Of a stretch of 64,000 bases of DNA, positions 23,901-35,180 are shown piece after piece. The translations under genes were made by a program, and so were the position numbers. The notes beneath the pieces were generated by a model. It searched no databases, had not been told where the DNA came from, and saw nothing but the letters and a program-made list of their open reading frames with translations. This DNA is from Gordius sp. MW1. Taxonomy: Eukaryota; Nematomorpha; Gordioida; Gordea; Gordiidae. The stretch lies in contig OZ038530.1 in NCBI GenBank assembly GCA_964036665.1, forward strand, positions 5,022,001 to 5,086,000. The letters run 5' to 3'. Every line of letters begins with the position of its first letter. Position 1 is the first letter of the stretch.

Positions 23901-25717
23901 GAATTGATGAAACAACTTTGTTGCCCCGTGCATGCTGTAATGTTTTTATTAAGTTGATAAATGCATTTTAAAGATCTTGGCCGATAGTCACAAATTAATA
24001 ATGTGAAATTATATAAAAGTTATTTTCTTTAAAATTATTTTTTATAAAATTTAAGTTTAATCTAATTTGGGGATTGTAAAATTTTGAACAACGGGGTATT
24101 TTATGATCCTTTAACATTTTGACTATTTTTGACTCAAGTTGACTGTTCTAGGTAATTTGACATTAAGAAATAAATTTAAATTAATGTTTTAACACATTTT
24201 TTAATTTTGTTATATACCTCAAGTGTCCGTGTTCAATTCGATACCGTAAAGAAAAAGCGCACTATTGGATATAAATTTACGATTTTTAAAAACATCAACT
24301 TTAGATAATGAACATGATTGTGAGTTTTTTTTTACTTATAAAATCAGTATTAAAATAGCTAAATATAAAAATATGAAACCTTTTGGACATGAACCTTGAT
24401 TCCTGTTCTTTTATATCTAAAAGGCTACCAAGTCAAACTGAGTTTAATGATTGATAAAACTTATAAATTGTTGTGCGAGACTGAACATGTTTTAAAATTA
24501 TGGCAAGATTCTCAGTGAACTAAATAACGATAAATTGGAATTAGTGATTGCTTTGCTGCAAGCCAATAGATAAGATAATGGGTTTGATGCGTTGAATTAT
24601 TCTTTAACCTCTAAAAAGTGTTACTATATGTATGGGTAATAATTAAATGTATATATTAAATAATCATTGTTCATTAATTATATTAAGTATCCATTATAAA
24701 ACACGTACTAATGTTATGATAGAATTGCAACTATGAGTTCAACAATTTTTTATCAAATCATATTTTCATGATATAAGACTTTTTCAAGTTAGTCAAAACT
24801 TTGTGATTGAATGGCCGAAATTATGTTTTTTATAACATGCCTTAAAGCAAACTTAACACAAATTATTTTATATTTGATGATATAAGTTTTAAATTGTATC
24901 GATAGCATTAGTCAACGACTAAAAGATTACCCCTTCCCTCTTTGGCCCACCATGGTGCGCAATAATTACAAAATAATTGTAATTATATTTTCACCTAGAT
25001 TAAATACAAAGAAAACTCTAAATAGAGAATGATTTAAGGTTATATTAACTAAGTCAGCTATTCGATTTTGATATTAGTTTTAAATGCTGTTCTATTTTTT
25101 TAATAATAATTTTTTGGATTTAAAAATACAAATAAATTGAACACTAGGTTTTTGTTTAGAAATTCTATTAATGAATGAACGTTTTTGCTAAACTCATGTT
25201 ACCGTGTTTTACATATTTTTAAAACATTATAAACTATATTCCTAGGTAATAAGCATCAATGTTATTTAAAGCTGAAAGCATAATTTATAATAAGTTTATC
25301 CATAAGAGATACATAAGTAATTGGCTTGCAAATCAATGAGTTGCAAACAATATTAATACTATTTAACGATATATTGCACAGATAAGCGCACTGCAGAGCC
25401 GACAAGCTGTGATACAGTACCTCAATTTTCCTACCGCTAAAATCCAGCTTGTTGATTTTGGACCGGCAACATTATCGAGGGGCGTAATCGCAGTTGTCTC
25501 CGGAGCCACGACTGTATCTGGAGCCACAACTGTATCTGGAGCCACGACTGTATCTGGAGCTACGACCGCTTCCAGCGCTACTACTAGTGCTGGCGCTACA
25601 ACTAGTGCAGGCGCTACCACTGCAGCCGTTACTACTACTGCAGCCGCTACTACAACCGCTGCTGCCACTACTGGTGCTACAGTTTCGGTTGTTGCCAATG
25701 CTGCTGTAGCAAAATAA
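17907..25717 (+). CDS. Secreted Thr/Ala-rich protein, 5 exons, unrecognised
   Basis: Exons 17907-17961, 19229-19330, 19565-19657, 22624-22814 and 25382-25717 all have GT-AG borders and join without a stop to 258 codons. The first three junctions are phase 1, the last phase 0. Exon 1 is a classic signal peptide, MDFILIFLALYSFIGNVK. The mature part begins ECVIQISNGGRSITS and has only two cysteines (residues 21 and 69, possible disulfide), one N-glycosylation site (Asn58-Ala-Thr) and a globular-looking middle (LGVDMDLTNAATRSEGRFG, TTRIIFNLAADVRFFVS). The last exon ends with four VSGATT repeats (about 186-209) and a Thr/Ala-rich tail ending in VANAAVAK. I know no matching family. A secreted or surface role is inferred from the signal peptide and mucin-like tail. 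Introns of 1.27, 0.23, 2.97 and 2.57 kb carry MITEs. Extra exons cannot be excluded. Confidence 0.7.
18389..18579. mobile_element. CATGGGCG-type hAT-like MITE in intron 1
   Basis: Ends CATGGGCCTAGCCAGG and GCTGGCTACGCCCATG, flanked by AATCCAAT (18381-18388) and AACCCAAT (18580-18587), an 8-base target duplication with one change. C/G-rich inner arms (CTCCCCCCTAAT) surround an AT-rich core. 191 bases, no coding. Confidence 0.85.
19005..19183. mobile_element. CATGGGCG-type hAT-like MITE in intron 1, older copy
   Basis: Ends TATGAGCGTAGCC and GGCTTCGCCCATG; flanks TCAAAACC and TCGAAATC agree at 6 of 8. A G-run and a C-rich arm face each other, as in the copy at 18389. It lies 45 bases before exon 2 of the secreted-protein gene. 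Confidence 0.75.
21440..22120. repeat. Clustered MITE and hAT-end debris in intron 3
   Basis: Partial ends GGCGTACATAAGGGGGG (21445), TAGTGGCGTAGCCAAAG (21734) and CTGGCTACGCGCCTA (22108) surround a GC-rich patch at 21955-22050 (TGCCCGCCCAGGCC) like the hAT termini at 16470. Exact boundaries are not resolvable. Confidence 0.5.
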
Positions 25718-26455
25718 TATAGTGAATCGATCACTGCATCTATCTGTAAATTTTTAATTAGCAGTAGTTTTTATACCTCATAAATCACAAAATGTATACA
25801 CTTCATAAAATTAATATATATTCAAACTATTTGATTAATTCAATAGGCCTAATGTTTTATTATAATTGATTCAAACTTGTAAATAATAAAACATATCCTT
25901 TCCACAAATTTTTAGTCGTGCTATATCTGTTGGGTCACTTTTATTGCTAACGCATCGTCAAATTTCGCTACAATCACAAATCTGTCTAATGTGATGCTAT
26001 TTTGGGTCGGTTTAATTAATCATATAAATTTGGCTTCAACGGCTAAAGATATTTTGAGCACCCCACCCCCAGCATCTTTTGTGCCCCGAAAGATATTAAA
26101 TCATGAGTCTAACAGGAATATGATATGCTTGAACTTATGGTAAACCTCTGAAATTGTCATGCTAAATGTATTATGCATTTGTCTCGCCATTTAAATTACC
26201 TTTCACATTATTAAGGGAGGGTTGGCAGGTGATCTAGAATCCACAGAATTTTCCAATTTTGTACATTATATATGAGCTTAATTTTTATTAATTAAAAGAT
26301 ATTTTATGGACAAATTATTTTAAAATGGATCATATAAATATTTTGGATTATATATAGGGTCTTACACTATAATAGAATTGTTGGCCCTTTGAATATAAAA
26401 GTTTTTGCAAAATGTATGTATAGAATTTGATGTTTTTACAGCGTTGTGCAACTAG
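25718..26455. other. Spacer between secreted-protein gene and LINE
   Basis: AT-rich. It holds the 3' flank of the secreted-protein gene and no recognised gene. Confidence 0.4.
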
Positions 26456-26492
26456 ATATCTAAATTATGAATCTTCTTCTACTTCTTCTTTA

Positions 26493-28718
26493 TCAGTTAT
26501 CTGGTCCCACATTCGTCGGGTTTGTTTTGATAAGTTTCTTCCATGCCCGGGTGAGTGCCATGTCTTGAGTAATCTCTTTAGTTCTGATGACTTTATCGAC
26601 TTGCCCTTTCCACGTGACACGGGGTCGTCCTCTTTCTCTCTTCCCCGGTACCTCCATGTCCAGTACTATTCGATTTACGCCATCCGTGTCCCTTCTTAGT
26701 ATATTACCACCTTAGCCGATTTTCGTTATTCATGTCCGCTATAGGTTGAATAACCATTTTTGTCATGAAAAAGTCATTCGTCATATGGTCGAGCTAGATA
26801 CCCCAAGCTCCCCCATATCATTCTCATCTCTGTGGCTTGTAATAGCTTTTCTTCCGTGGTGTTTAATGCCCATGTTTCACTTCCATAGAGTAACACCGGT
26901 CTTACGATGGATTTGTAAGCTTTGCTCTTCAACCCTATCGGCATTTTCTTGTCGCACATTACATCGGATATTCTTCGCCATTTAAGCCATCTTATTTGGA
27001 TTCGGGCATTGACTTCTGTTGCGCAACCTCCCTCTTGATGTAGCATCGAGCCGAGGTATGCAAACCTGTATACTTTTGGGTACTTTAGATGGTCATCCAG
27101 CGATGGGGTGCTTGTACCGTTCATTTCCATGTATACCGTTTTTCGATCGTTGACCTTTAAACCATATCCAGCTAAGCGCTTTGACCACTTTTCGTCTTCG
27201 AATACTTTCTCCCTTGTTTCCTGGCATAGTACTATATCGGCATATAGCATACACCATGGCGATGGCTTTTGAATGTCCCTCGTTATCGTGTCTATAATTA
27301 TATTAAATAAAAAGGGACTTAAAGCAGATCCTTTATGTAATCCAATTTTAACCCGAAAAGATTTAGAGTCTTTAACTGTCGTCCTAACGCAAGAGTTTGA
27401 GGCTTGATAAATATTTTTCATAAGCCGTATATATGCGTCAGGGATATTTTGTTTTCTCAGACACCACCATATTAAATCGCGGGGGACCGTGTCATAAGCT
27501 TTCTCGAAGTCGATAAAGACCATATGTAGGGCTTTCTTCTTTTTACCATGCTTATCCATCATTTGTCTTTGTGCGAAGCTTGGGTCGATTGTGGATTTGC
27601 CGGCCACAAATCCTAATTGATTAGCCGATATTTCCACCTCGTTTTTCAGCCTTATTAATAAGATCCTTCCCATAAGTTTCAAAGAGTGGCAAGTTAGCTT
27701 GATACCTCTGTAATTGCCACAGTTTGGAGGGTCTCCATTGCCTTTAAATAAGGGTATAATCATGCTTGCTCTGATTAGGAATTCGCTCTTCTACCAATAT
27801 CTTATTAAGGAGGTTCGTCATGGTGGTGACTCCTTCTTCACGACATCCGAGCAATGCTTCCATAGGTATTCCATCTGGGCCATTTGCTTTTCCTTTTTGC
27901 ATCTTGTTCATCTGTGTCCTATCTTTATCCTCCTGAAAGAGTTCGACCATACTTATATTTGGCTCATTTGAAAGGTAATCCTTGTCATTTGCAATATTCA
28001 TAAGTTTCGTAAAATGTCCTTTCCACCTTTCCATTACTTTTTTCGGCTTGAATATGGTTTGACCCTTCTCGTTTTTGACTATTTTAAGAACTCCGAAATC
28101 GCGACTTTTCTTCTCCCTTATCTTGGCCAATTTGTACATAAGCCTATCGCCCCCTTTATGATCCAGTTTGTTTGCCATCTCGGTGTAGGTGGCATTCTTC
28201 GCTATTGCAACGGCCTTTTTTGCGGCCATCTTTGCGTCCCTATACTCTTGATAATCCTCCGACTTTTTTGATTTATGCCAGTGTCTATATAGATTTTTCT
28301 TTCTTTCGATGAAATTTCTAACCAATTGATCCCACCACCATAGTTCCCTATTCATAGCTTTACTTCCTTTGGTCTGCCCTAGAACACGAATCGCTGTTTC
28401 CTTTATGTCCTTAGATAGCGACTCCCAATCGTCGTCTACGGCCCTTTGCAACTTCCTTGCACCCAAGAGTGAGGAGGCTTTTTGATGGTATTTTTCGCTT
28501 GTCGACGTATCCTTTAGCCTTTCATATCGAATTTGAGGTTCATAGACCTTTCTTCTTTCGGGAAATATTCTTCTGTCAAGATCCATAACAAGGGGACGAT
28601 GTTGCCTGGCGATTTCTTCTCCCGGTAAAAACTTTGCAATCCTTGATAGTCCATAGTCCTTTCGCCGTATAAGCAAATAGTCAATTTGATTAAAATGCTT
28701 CCCACTTCTATAGGTCAC
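26493..28718 (-). pseudogene. RTE reverse transcriptase domain with damaged YADD
   Basis: Two long frames (27744-28718 and 26774-27763) overlap at a frameshift. The first holds the endonuclease C-terminus and linker (HRPLVMDLDRRIFPER, MNRELWWWDQLVRNF, KANGPDGIPMEALLG). The second holds the RT palm: IPLFKGNGDPPNCGNYRGI, FVAGKSTIDP, FIDFEKAYDTVPRDLIWW, GLHKGSALSPFLFN. At 27228-27245 the catalytic loop reads YADIVL instead of YADDIVL, one Asp being lost by a clean 3-base deletion. The C-terminus (RPVLLYGSETWA, then GRGRPRVTWKGQVDKV) ends with TGA at 26493. Without both aspartates the enzyme should be inactive even if the frameshift were absent. Confidence 0.9.
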
Positions 28719-28736
28719 AACAAGATCTTCGCGTTT

Positions 28737-29360
28737 TTAAAAATAGGTGTTAACGATCGCCATGTCATATGCTTGGGATACTTGGAGAAGTTTTTCCCCT
28801 TCTTTATTCTTCAGACCAAAGCCTCCATATTTGTGTTCATACCCGAGGAGATTTTTACCTACGTGAGCGTTGAAATCCGCACCAATAATTAGCCTTTCTT
28901 TCTGTCGGCTTTCTTGTATCTCTTTTTCCAATGAATCGAAGAATATGTCTTTCTCTGATTCCATACACCCAATTTGGGGAGCATGCGCGCACATACGTTG
29001 AGGAGGCCCCTTTGATCTCCATCCTTCACCCACATTAGCCTGTTGGACCAACGCTTGACTTCCACCACCTTGTTCTTGAACGATTCGCTTAGAACGATAC
29101 CGACCCCGTTTCTACGATTTGGTGACCCACTGTAGAAGCTTGTATCCTTCTCCTAATTCCCGAGCTTTCGTTCCGTTCCACCTCGTCTCTTGTAAGCAGG
29201 CGATGTGTACCTTTCTTCTTTTTAGCATTTGTGTGACCTCGATGCTTTTCCTCGACAACGTTCCCACATTCCAGCACGTTATTCGCATTCTTTCAACAAC
29301 TAATTTCCTTAACCGCTTTCGTTGTGAGTTGGGCAGTAACCCTAATATATTTTTCACATT
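28737..29360 (-). pseudogene. RTE endonuclease (APE-type) domain, frameshifted
   Basis: Begins near VVERMRITCWNVGTLSRKS, then RRKVHIACLQETRWNGTKAR, the N-terminal blocks of APE-like LINE endonucleases (WN, Q-E-T). After a frame break near 29110 it continues NGVGIVLSES and ERLIIGADFNAHVG (the GDFN block), then VSQAYDMAIVNTYF followed by a stop at about 28737. The endonuclease nicks target DNA to prime reverse transcription. The frame break and the stop before the RT disable it, though all blocks are legible, so decay is recent. Confidence 0.85.
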
Positions 29361-29599
29361 GCACGAGCGGGGTATGCAGTGCGCGTCGTTTGTGGAGGAC
29401 GCCCTTGCCTTTTCTTATAAAATCTTGTTTGAAACTATCATAATTTGGAGTTGGTTTTTATAGCCTGTTTCCGACCTGACGCCAACCCTCCACTTTTTGC
29501 ACATGGACTTGGGAACGTCGTAGATAGTGTTAAATATCTAAATTAAATAATGATAAAAAATATTCACTTGTAGCTTTCATGTTTCTATAACAATTTTTC

Positions 29600-29910
29600 T
29601 ATGGGCATTACTTTTTTTTTGTCAATGCTAACTACGGGTCACAGCTTGTTCAAATATGCAAATGACATGTTTATAAAGGTTTTCGAAAAATAGGGTTCGC
29701 TATTTTAATTTTGTTTAAGTTTTAACGTCTAATGATTAGAAAATTAGAGTAAAAATTTAAATAGCTTAAAAATTTGTTTGAAAATCAAAGTATGTCGGAG
29801 ACCGAAATTTTTATTTGCCAAGACGAGACCCAGATTATTATTATGGCACCAAAGAGGAGACGAGTTTTGCTTTCGAGATTGAGGCGAGATCGAAACATTA
29901 GATAGGAAGG
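29600..29910. repeat. CTCGTCTCG-family repeat copy
   Basis: Contains TGTCAATGCTAACTACGGGT, then an AT-rich stretch, then GAGGAGACGAG and GAGGCGAGATCGAAACAT at the right end. Nearly the same order occurs at 52670-52920, and related ends lie at 43900-44050 and 48005-48120. Probably a DNA transposon end; no transposase. Confidence 0.55.
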
Positions 29911-29945
29911 CTAGAAGCCAACAACCAAACTCAGCAATTAACATT

Positions 29946-32000
29946 GCATAGAAGTAGTGAATTGTTTCAGACCGCTAAACAAATAGGTCGGTTTTTAACA
30001 TTTGCATAGCTGAAAATAACAGATTACAAAATAATAATTAAATGCTGCTAAAATCAAATATAATAAAACTAATTTTTTTTAACATAAAATGATGAAAATA
30101 ATAGCACTGGTGTGTTTTTTTTGTCAAAAAGGTGTTAAAATTCTAACTAATAACTAAAAATACATAGATATTAAAAAATATAACCACTGTTTATTAAGAA
30201 ATATATAAACGATTATAACCTTTAGCAATTTGTTTGTTTATATGAAGTAAGAACATTTTAAAACGATGTGTTAAAATTGAAAAAATATAAAAGCGGTTAT
30301 AAGACAAAGTTAAAAATTATAATTCAAAAGCGTCGCATGTGTCATCTATTAAAAGTGGCCAGCTGTCGGACAGGGATTTAAAATTGTACTTTGCTATAAA
30401 GATACCAATTTTTTGTTTAAGTAAACCAATATCTTTTAGAAAAATTCATGTGGCCTTGTTTTCTTTTAGCTAATTGTTGTCTTCTCATTTTCCTCTACAA
30501 TAAATTTAATTATAGAGGTGAAACAAAAAACTCAAACAATGGGCCTATAGAAAAAACTTTATACAGTAAATCAATAACTTTTAGTAAAAACTAAACATGC
30601 CGTGGTATAGCCTCAAAAAGGGTTAAAATTGCAAACTCGTTTATCTAAAAAACTTATAGTTTTGGAAAAAAACCTAAATAGATTATTATTAAGGGGAAAA
30701 TTCTTTACCAGAAGTATTGGTCTGTTGGCGGGATATAATCACAAAGTCAATATTTGCAGAATGCATTTATGCATTTTTCAGTGAAACATGCAATTAGCCC
30801 GTGAGAGTTGCAATATATATGCTTAAATCAATATTGTTTGTTTTGTAATTAACAACCCCACTCACATATGTATATGTAATCAAGCTTAAAATATAAAAAT
30901 TTAATAAAAAAATTTCGCGTCATTAAGGAGAGATTTGTTGTTTTAAATATTTTTAAAATTTTATCAAATTTTAATATAATCTATGTAGGGGAGAGGGGTG
31001 TAAAAAGTAGTTTATTGAAGCTCATCATTTTAGACCAACGCTGTTGAATAAAGTAAACAGACTTTGCGCCATCATTATTATAAGGGTCCATCGTGAGATG
31101 CGCTTCCCTAGTGTAAGGTTCCTTTTTTATTTATTCCCTTCCCTATGATCTTACTATGGAGCGAGCGCTGTGTTTTTTAAAGAACCGCCACATGTCCCAT
31201 ATTTTCTAGCAAACCGCCACATTGATGAATCAAATAAGGCATTAGGGGGGGGGGCTACTTTATAATATTATTTTCATAAATTTCTTAACCTAAACTAGCA
31301 ACACTGTAGGTAAATAAATGTTTTTGTTTATATTTAGAAATATATTACCTTACCTATGCATACCCCGCTACGCGTTATAAGCATTATTATTACTAGCACA
31401 CGGTTCGGTTATTAGTTTTTCAATAATAGTTATAGGATGTTATTGAAATTTAGGGATCAATCGTATTTTTCAATAATTAAAAAATTATAATAAAAATAAA
31501 TTAGAATTTTAACCTTATGCTTAAGCCATTTAAAAATTTTGGAAAACAAAATTTAATAAAAAAACAGCATATTGAGAAGATTCGGGAAATTTAAAAAATA
31601 AAGCTCAATAGACACTTCACTATGTTATAAATTAATTAAATGTTTGTTGTGTTTTTACTTTGACAGATAAAAATTAATTAAAAGAAAAAAGTGTTTCAAA
31701 ATATGCTTTATAACCATAAAAGGACAATTTGTTGAGGTATAATTACAAAATAATACAAATTCCATCCGGGAGTTGTGAAAGTTCATGTCAAGTACCTTCT
31801 ATTGTACTCACAAAAACTTAAAAACGGGTAGTGAAATAAAGCGAAAATATGTACCTAAATTTGTAAATAAAATATGCGAGATGTTAGGGAGATGCAAAAT
31901 TAAAATAAGAATTCAATCCATTAATCAGAAAATATTTTCCACTTCGCTAGCTTTGCATATGGGTGGTGTTGCATTAAATTGCAAAAAAAATTCATGGCTA
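29946..32000. other. AT-rich region without supported genes
   Basis: I see no gene. A patch at 30985-31250 is less AT-rich and carries two copies of ACCGCCACAT (31184, 31217), perhaps an old element. A 72-codon open frame at 31785-32003 has no family motif. Confidence 0.35.
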
Positions 32001-32004
32001 TGAT

Positions 32005-32400
32005 AGCACGCTGGCGCTAGCGCCCTAAGAGGCTATGCGCTATAGCTCTAGCGCATCCAGTGCCTATGCGCTTTGGCCTATTCAGCCTATTGTTGCAAAA
32101 ACGGCTGGTTTTGTTTGGTCGGCCTTTGGTTTTAGTCGACTAAACGTAAAGAGACCAAAGATTTTGGTATAATTTTCTTAGTCGACCTGAAGGCTTAGTC
32201 GAAATTTGAAAAACACACCAGAGTCGACTGTTAGTCTTAGTTAAATCAAAGGTGGACCAAACAGAACCCAGCCGTTTTACTAATTCAGCCTTGAAGTGAC
32301 TATGCGATAGTTCTAGCGCTCACAAATACTATGCTATGTAGGAGGGATGCTAAGCGCGCTAGCGCCATGCGATTTACCATAACTATTTAGCATTTTAAAA
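32005..32400. repeat. TAGCGC-rich repeat interrupted by a TIR element
   Basis: CTGGCGCTAGCGCC, GCTATGCGCTATAGC and similar palindromic words occur on both sides of an insert at about 32097-32279. The insert has imperfect inverted ends (AAACGGCTGGTTTTGTTTGG against CCAAACAGAACCCAGCCGTTT) and inner GTCGACTAA motifs. The outer repeat resembles that at 62465-62800. Confidence 0.5.
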
Positions 32401-33059
32401 GGGAGAGGCAAAGTTATTGATCAATTGTTTTAAGAAACAGTGGAGAAAAGGTGAGTTATATATTTTTAAAATTAATCTAGTGCAATCATTTTTTATTTTC
32501 GAAATAATAACTATGTGCAATCAACCTACATGTTATTCGAAGTATAGATGTTATTTTTTAATTTTTTAGTATCACCTTCTCAAACTTTAAGTTCTGCAAT
32601 AAAACTCCCATTTTATTCAAAGTATAGATGTTATATAAAACATTTGAAAAAAATTAAGTATCATCTGCTCAAAAATGAAATTAGTATATATTCAAGTAAG
32701 GGTATAAATAACAAATTAAACAAGGAAATAATAAAGAGAGACAAAAGCAACCATAGCACAGGGACCAAAACTATTTATGAATCTGTATTAATCCTGATAT
32801 TTTTTTGAATCATGTGGCCTCACCTCAATATTCTTCTGTTGAGCGGCTCAAAAGGCGCAACCAAATTAATAAACCTCAAAAGCCCTAAATCTATATCAAT
32901 TGTATACCGTGTATTTATAAAAATCATATATTTCTTATTTATTATTGATTACAGTATAATGAGAAATTATTTAAGATCAAAAACTAATTAAGAAAATCAT
33001 TTTTGAACTCTTACCTTATTTATTTATTACTGAATAAGAATTAGAAATACACATTAATA
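32401..33059 (+). other. AT-rich spacer with an unsupported open frame
   Basis: An 86-codon frame at 32548-32808 (Lys-rich, e.g. KEIIKRDKSNHSTGTKTIYE) could be an exon starting after a TTTTTAG at about 32568, but no homologous motif or partner exon is visible. Confidence 0.2.
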
Positions 33060-33360
33060 TATTCATGATAATGCCCAACATTCCACATTGCGCGAAGGTA
33101 AATATATATGATGATAATAATTGCTGCGCATATATTAAAAAACACTTATATCTATAAAAAAAAGGAAAATGCGAAAAAATTCTTCGATACATGGAAATTA
33201 TCAATTGTGTTGTGAGGTACAATGATCTCATCCATGCTCGCGCCTTTCTAGCGCAGCTGGCGTTACCGTAAGCGCGCGGCATTTAACAGGGAGAGGGGGA
33301 ATAAGCGCATGGGAAGAAGCGCATGAGAAGATGCGCATGGTAAAATGCGCACAACAAGGA
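33060..33360. repeat. GCGCATGG-type repeat, copy 1
   Basis: Contains a TATCAATTGTG..AAGTACAATGATCT-like block, AGCGCAGCTGGCGTTA, then tandem GCGCATGGGAAGAA units. Related copies lie at 34910-35180 and 36690-37010. Confidence 0.6.
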
Positions 33361-33446
33361 TATAATATTTATTTCATTAAATATTGCAATATTTAATGTA
33401 CACAAATTGGTGTAATATATGTTAACGACGCTTATAATGGCATATA

Positions 33447-34515
33447 TCTTATATATAAAAATGAAACTATGTATATATGTATATATATATATATATGCCG
33501 CCACCAAATTTGGAAAACTACCGGACCGATTTGGCTCAAAATTTCACAGTTTATTCCCCACACTCCGGAGCGTGTTTTAAGATTTGTTCGAGCCAAATCG
33601 GTCCAGTAGTTTTCGAGTTTGTTTTTTACGTTCTGACGTTTAATAAAATGTCAATCAAACGCAACCTCATGACGTACTGCGCATCTATCGTTGTAGTGTG
33701 ATGATAAATGGGGACCGGGTCAAAATAGCAGAAAAAAACAGCAGAATTGGTCAGAACTGGTCAGATCAAGATTGGTCAGGAGGGTTAAGGTTTGGGTTAG
33801 TGTTTTAGGTCAGCGTTTTAGGTTAGGGTCAGGGTTAGGATTAGATGCACATCAAATTCCCTCCCCATTTGAGATTTAATTCTAATATATTGATTATCTA
33901 AAATCTTGTTCTGACCAGTTCTGACCAATTCTGCTGTTTTTTTCTGCTATTTTGACCCCGATTCGATAAATGTAGGCATGTGCTGCGGAAAATGGAAACT
34001 TTTTACGACTCGAAACATTAAATAAAAGTCATTTTTTTGCTTATTTTTCACGTCAATTATTATCATTATTGGACGGTCGTATCCCCTCCTGCGTGGCTAA
34101 ATAAATTAAAAAATCTAATTTTGTCATTTTTTTGCGCGTTAAATAAGGAGAAAAATGAAAATACTTTTAACAAAGTGCCAATAAATGTTGATATATTTCA
34201 GTTCTTCGGACATTATTCAGAAACAAATAATTATAATTATGAAATTGTTTCTTAATTACAAAAAATTAAAAAAAATTGCTTGAAGGGCCAGGGGGCCAAA
34301 GATTTTTCCCTTGGGGGGGCATGAAGCCAGGTTTTCTCTCTTGGGTGGGTCTGGGCCTTGGACCCTCTTTAACTATTTGTTAAAAAAATTTTGCATAATA
34401 AACACTTACCAATTATATTTTATATATTGTTAATCTATTGAAATTCTATAAGATGATATATATTCTGCTAATACACCCGGGTAAATGGCAAAAAGCGTTT
34501 GCCGGGTTCATCTAG
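33447..34515 (+). mobile_element. Non-autonomous Helitron
   Basis: The 5' end TCTTATATATAAAAATGAA is typical for Helitrons. The 3' end GCCGGGTTCATCTAG, followed by T, is preceded by a GGCAAA/TTTGCC hairpin. Early sequence includes the paired words GGACCGATTTGGCTC and GAGCCAAATCGGTCC. A Mutator-like MITE is inserted at 33711-33964. No Rep/helicase coding. Confidence 0.82.
33711..33964. mobile_element. Mutator-like MITE with telomere-like core
   Basis: Ends GGGACCGGGTCAAAATAGC and GCTATTTTGACCCCGATTC are inverted. Perfect 8-base target duplication GATAAATG at 33703-33710 and 33965-33972. Subterminal repeats of TTGGTCAGAACTGGTCAG face inward. The core has GGTTAGGGTCAGGGTTAGG, resembling telomere repeats. 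Same family as 50936-52244. Confidence 0.88.
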
Positions 34516-34909
34516 TGTAATATATTTTAATTGTATAATATGGAAAAAATATAAAACATGATGAGGAATTATATAAGACTTAAATTAAGACATCAATGCG
34601 TAACATGAGATTATTAACAAAAATAAATAATTCAATCTATAACTCCACTAGATTCAATGAAAAACTTTATACTATTTATAGAGCCATATATGTAAGATTA
34701 ATTTTTTAAACAAGGTGGATAAATATATATGACTCAAATTAATTCATCATATGCTAAATTTGTAAATTAACTAATTTAATCATTTGGTCTATAAAGAAAA
34801 TATCAAACAATTAGGTTAATATTTTAATCGATAATCTTATTTATCAAAAACTCAATCATTATATTCTTACCTTAATTCATTTTATTTTATCCGAATATTT
34901 AATTCATAA

Positions 34910-35180
34910 ATTCCGCGTATTCGCGCGAAGAAAAATATATATGTGCGCGAATAATATTCTATTCAGTGTTTTTTTTACATAAATCGGAAAATATCAACTG
35001 TGTATTAAAGTACAATGATCTTATTAATTACGCGTAGAGGAAAGAGGGATGAGGGGGGGGGAGACGAGCATGGTAGCCTGCGCATGGTAGGCTGCGCATA
35101 GAAAACTAGGCTTTGACTGCGCGCATGCGCATAAAAAACTAGGCTTTATCTGCGCGGCACAGAGGAAACTTTGGTGCGCA
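34910..35180. repeat. GCGCATGG-type repeat, copy 2 (left flank of GC island)
   Basis: AAAATATCAACTGTGTATTA and GAGACGAGCATGGTAGCCTG are shared almost exactly with 36690-37010 in the same orientation. The sequence between 34516 and 34909 is plain AT-rich spacer. Confidence 0.75.

Larger units (their letters stand above)
26468..29533 (-). mobile_element. Full-length RTE-type LINE, copy 1
   Basis: A 3.07-kb minus-strand insertion bounded by a perfect 12-base target duplication ATATCTAAATTA (26456-26467 and 29534-29545). It starts ACACTATCTACGACG, carries one endonuclease-RT coding region and ends in an imperfect GAA-repeat tail, a short-unit tail as RTE elements often have. The 5' end matches that of copy 2 at 44163. 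Confidence 0.92.

Noticed and set aside
25363-25734. Antisense 123-codon Val/Ala-rich frame
   Set aside because: It is the shadow of the VSGATT repeat exon on the plus strand; the repeats keep several frames open. The plus-strand frame continues a signal-peptide protein across introns, the antisense does not.
33477-33701. Plus-strand 74-codon frame near the Helitron start
   Set aside because: It lies in conserved Helitron non-coding leader sequence.
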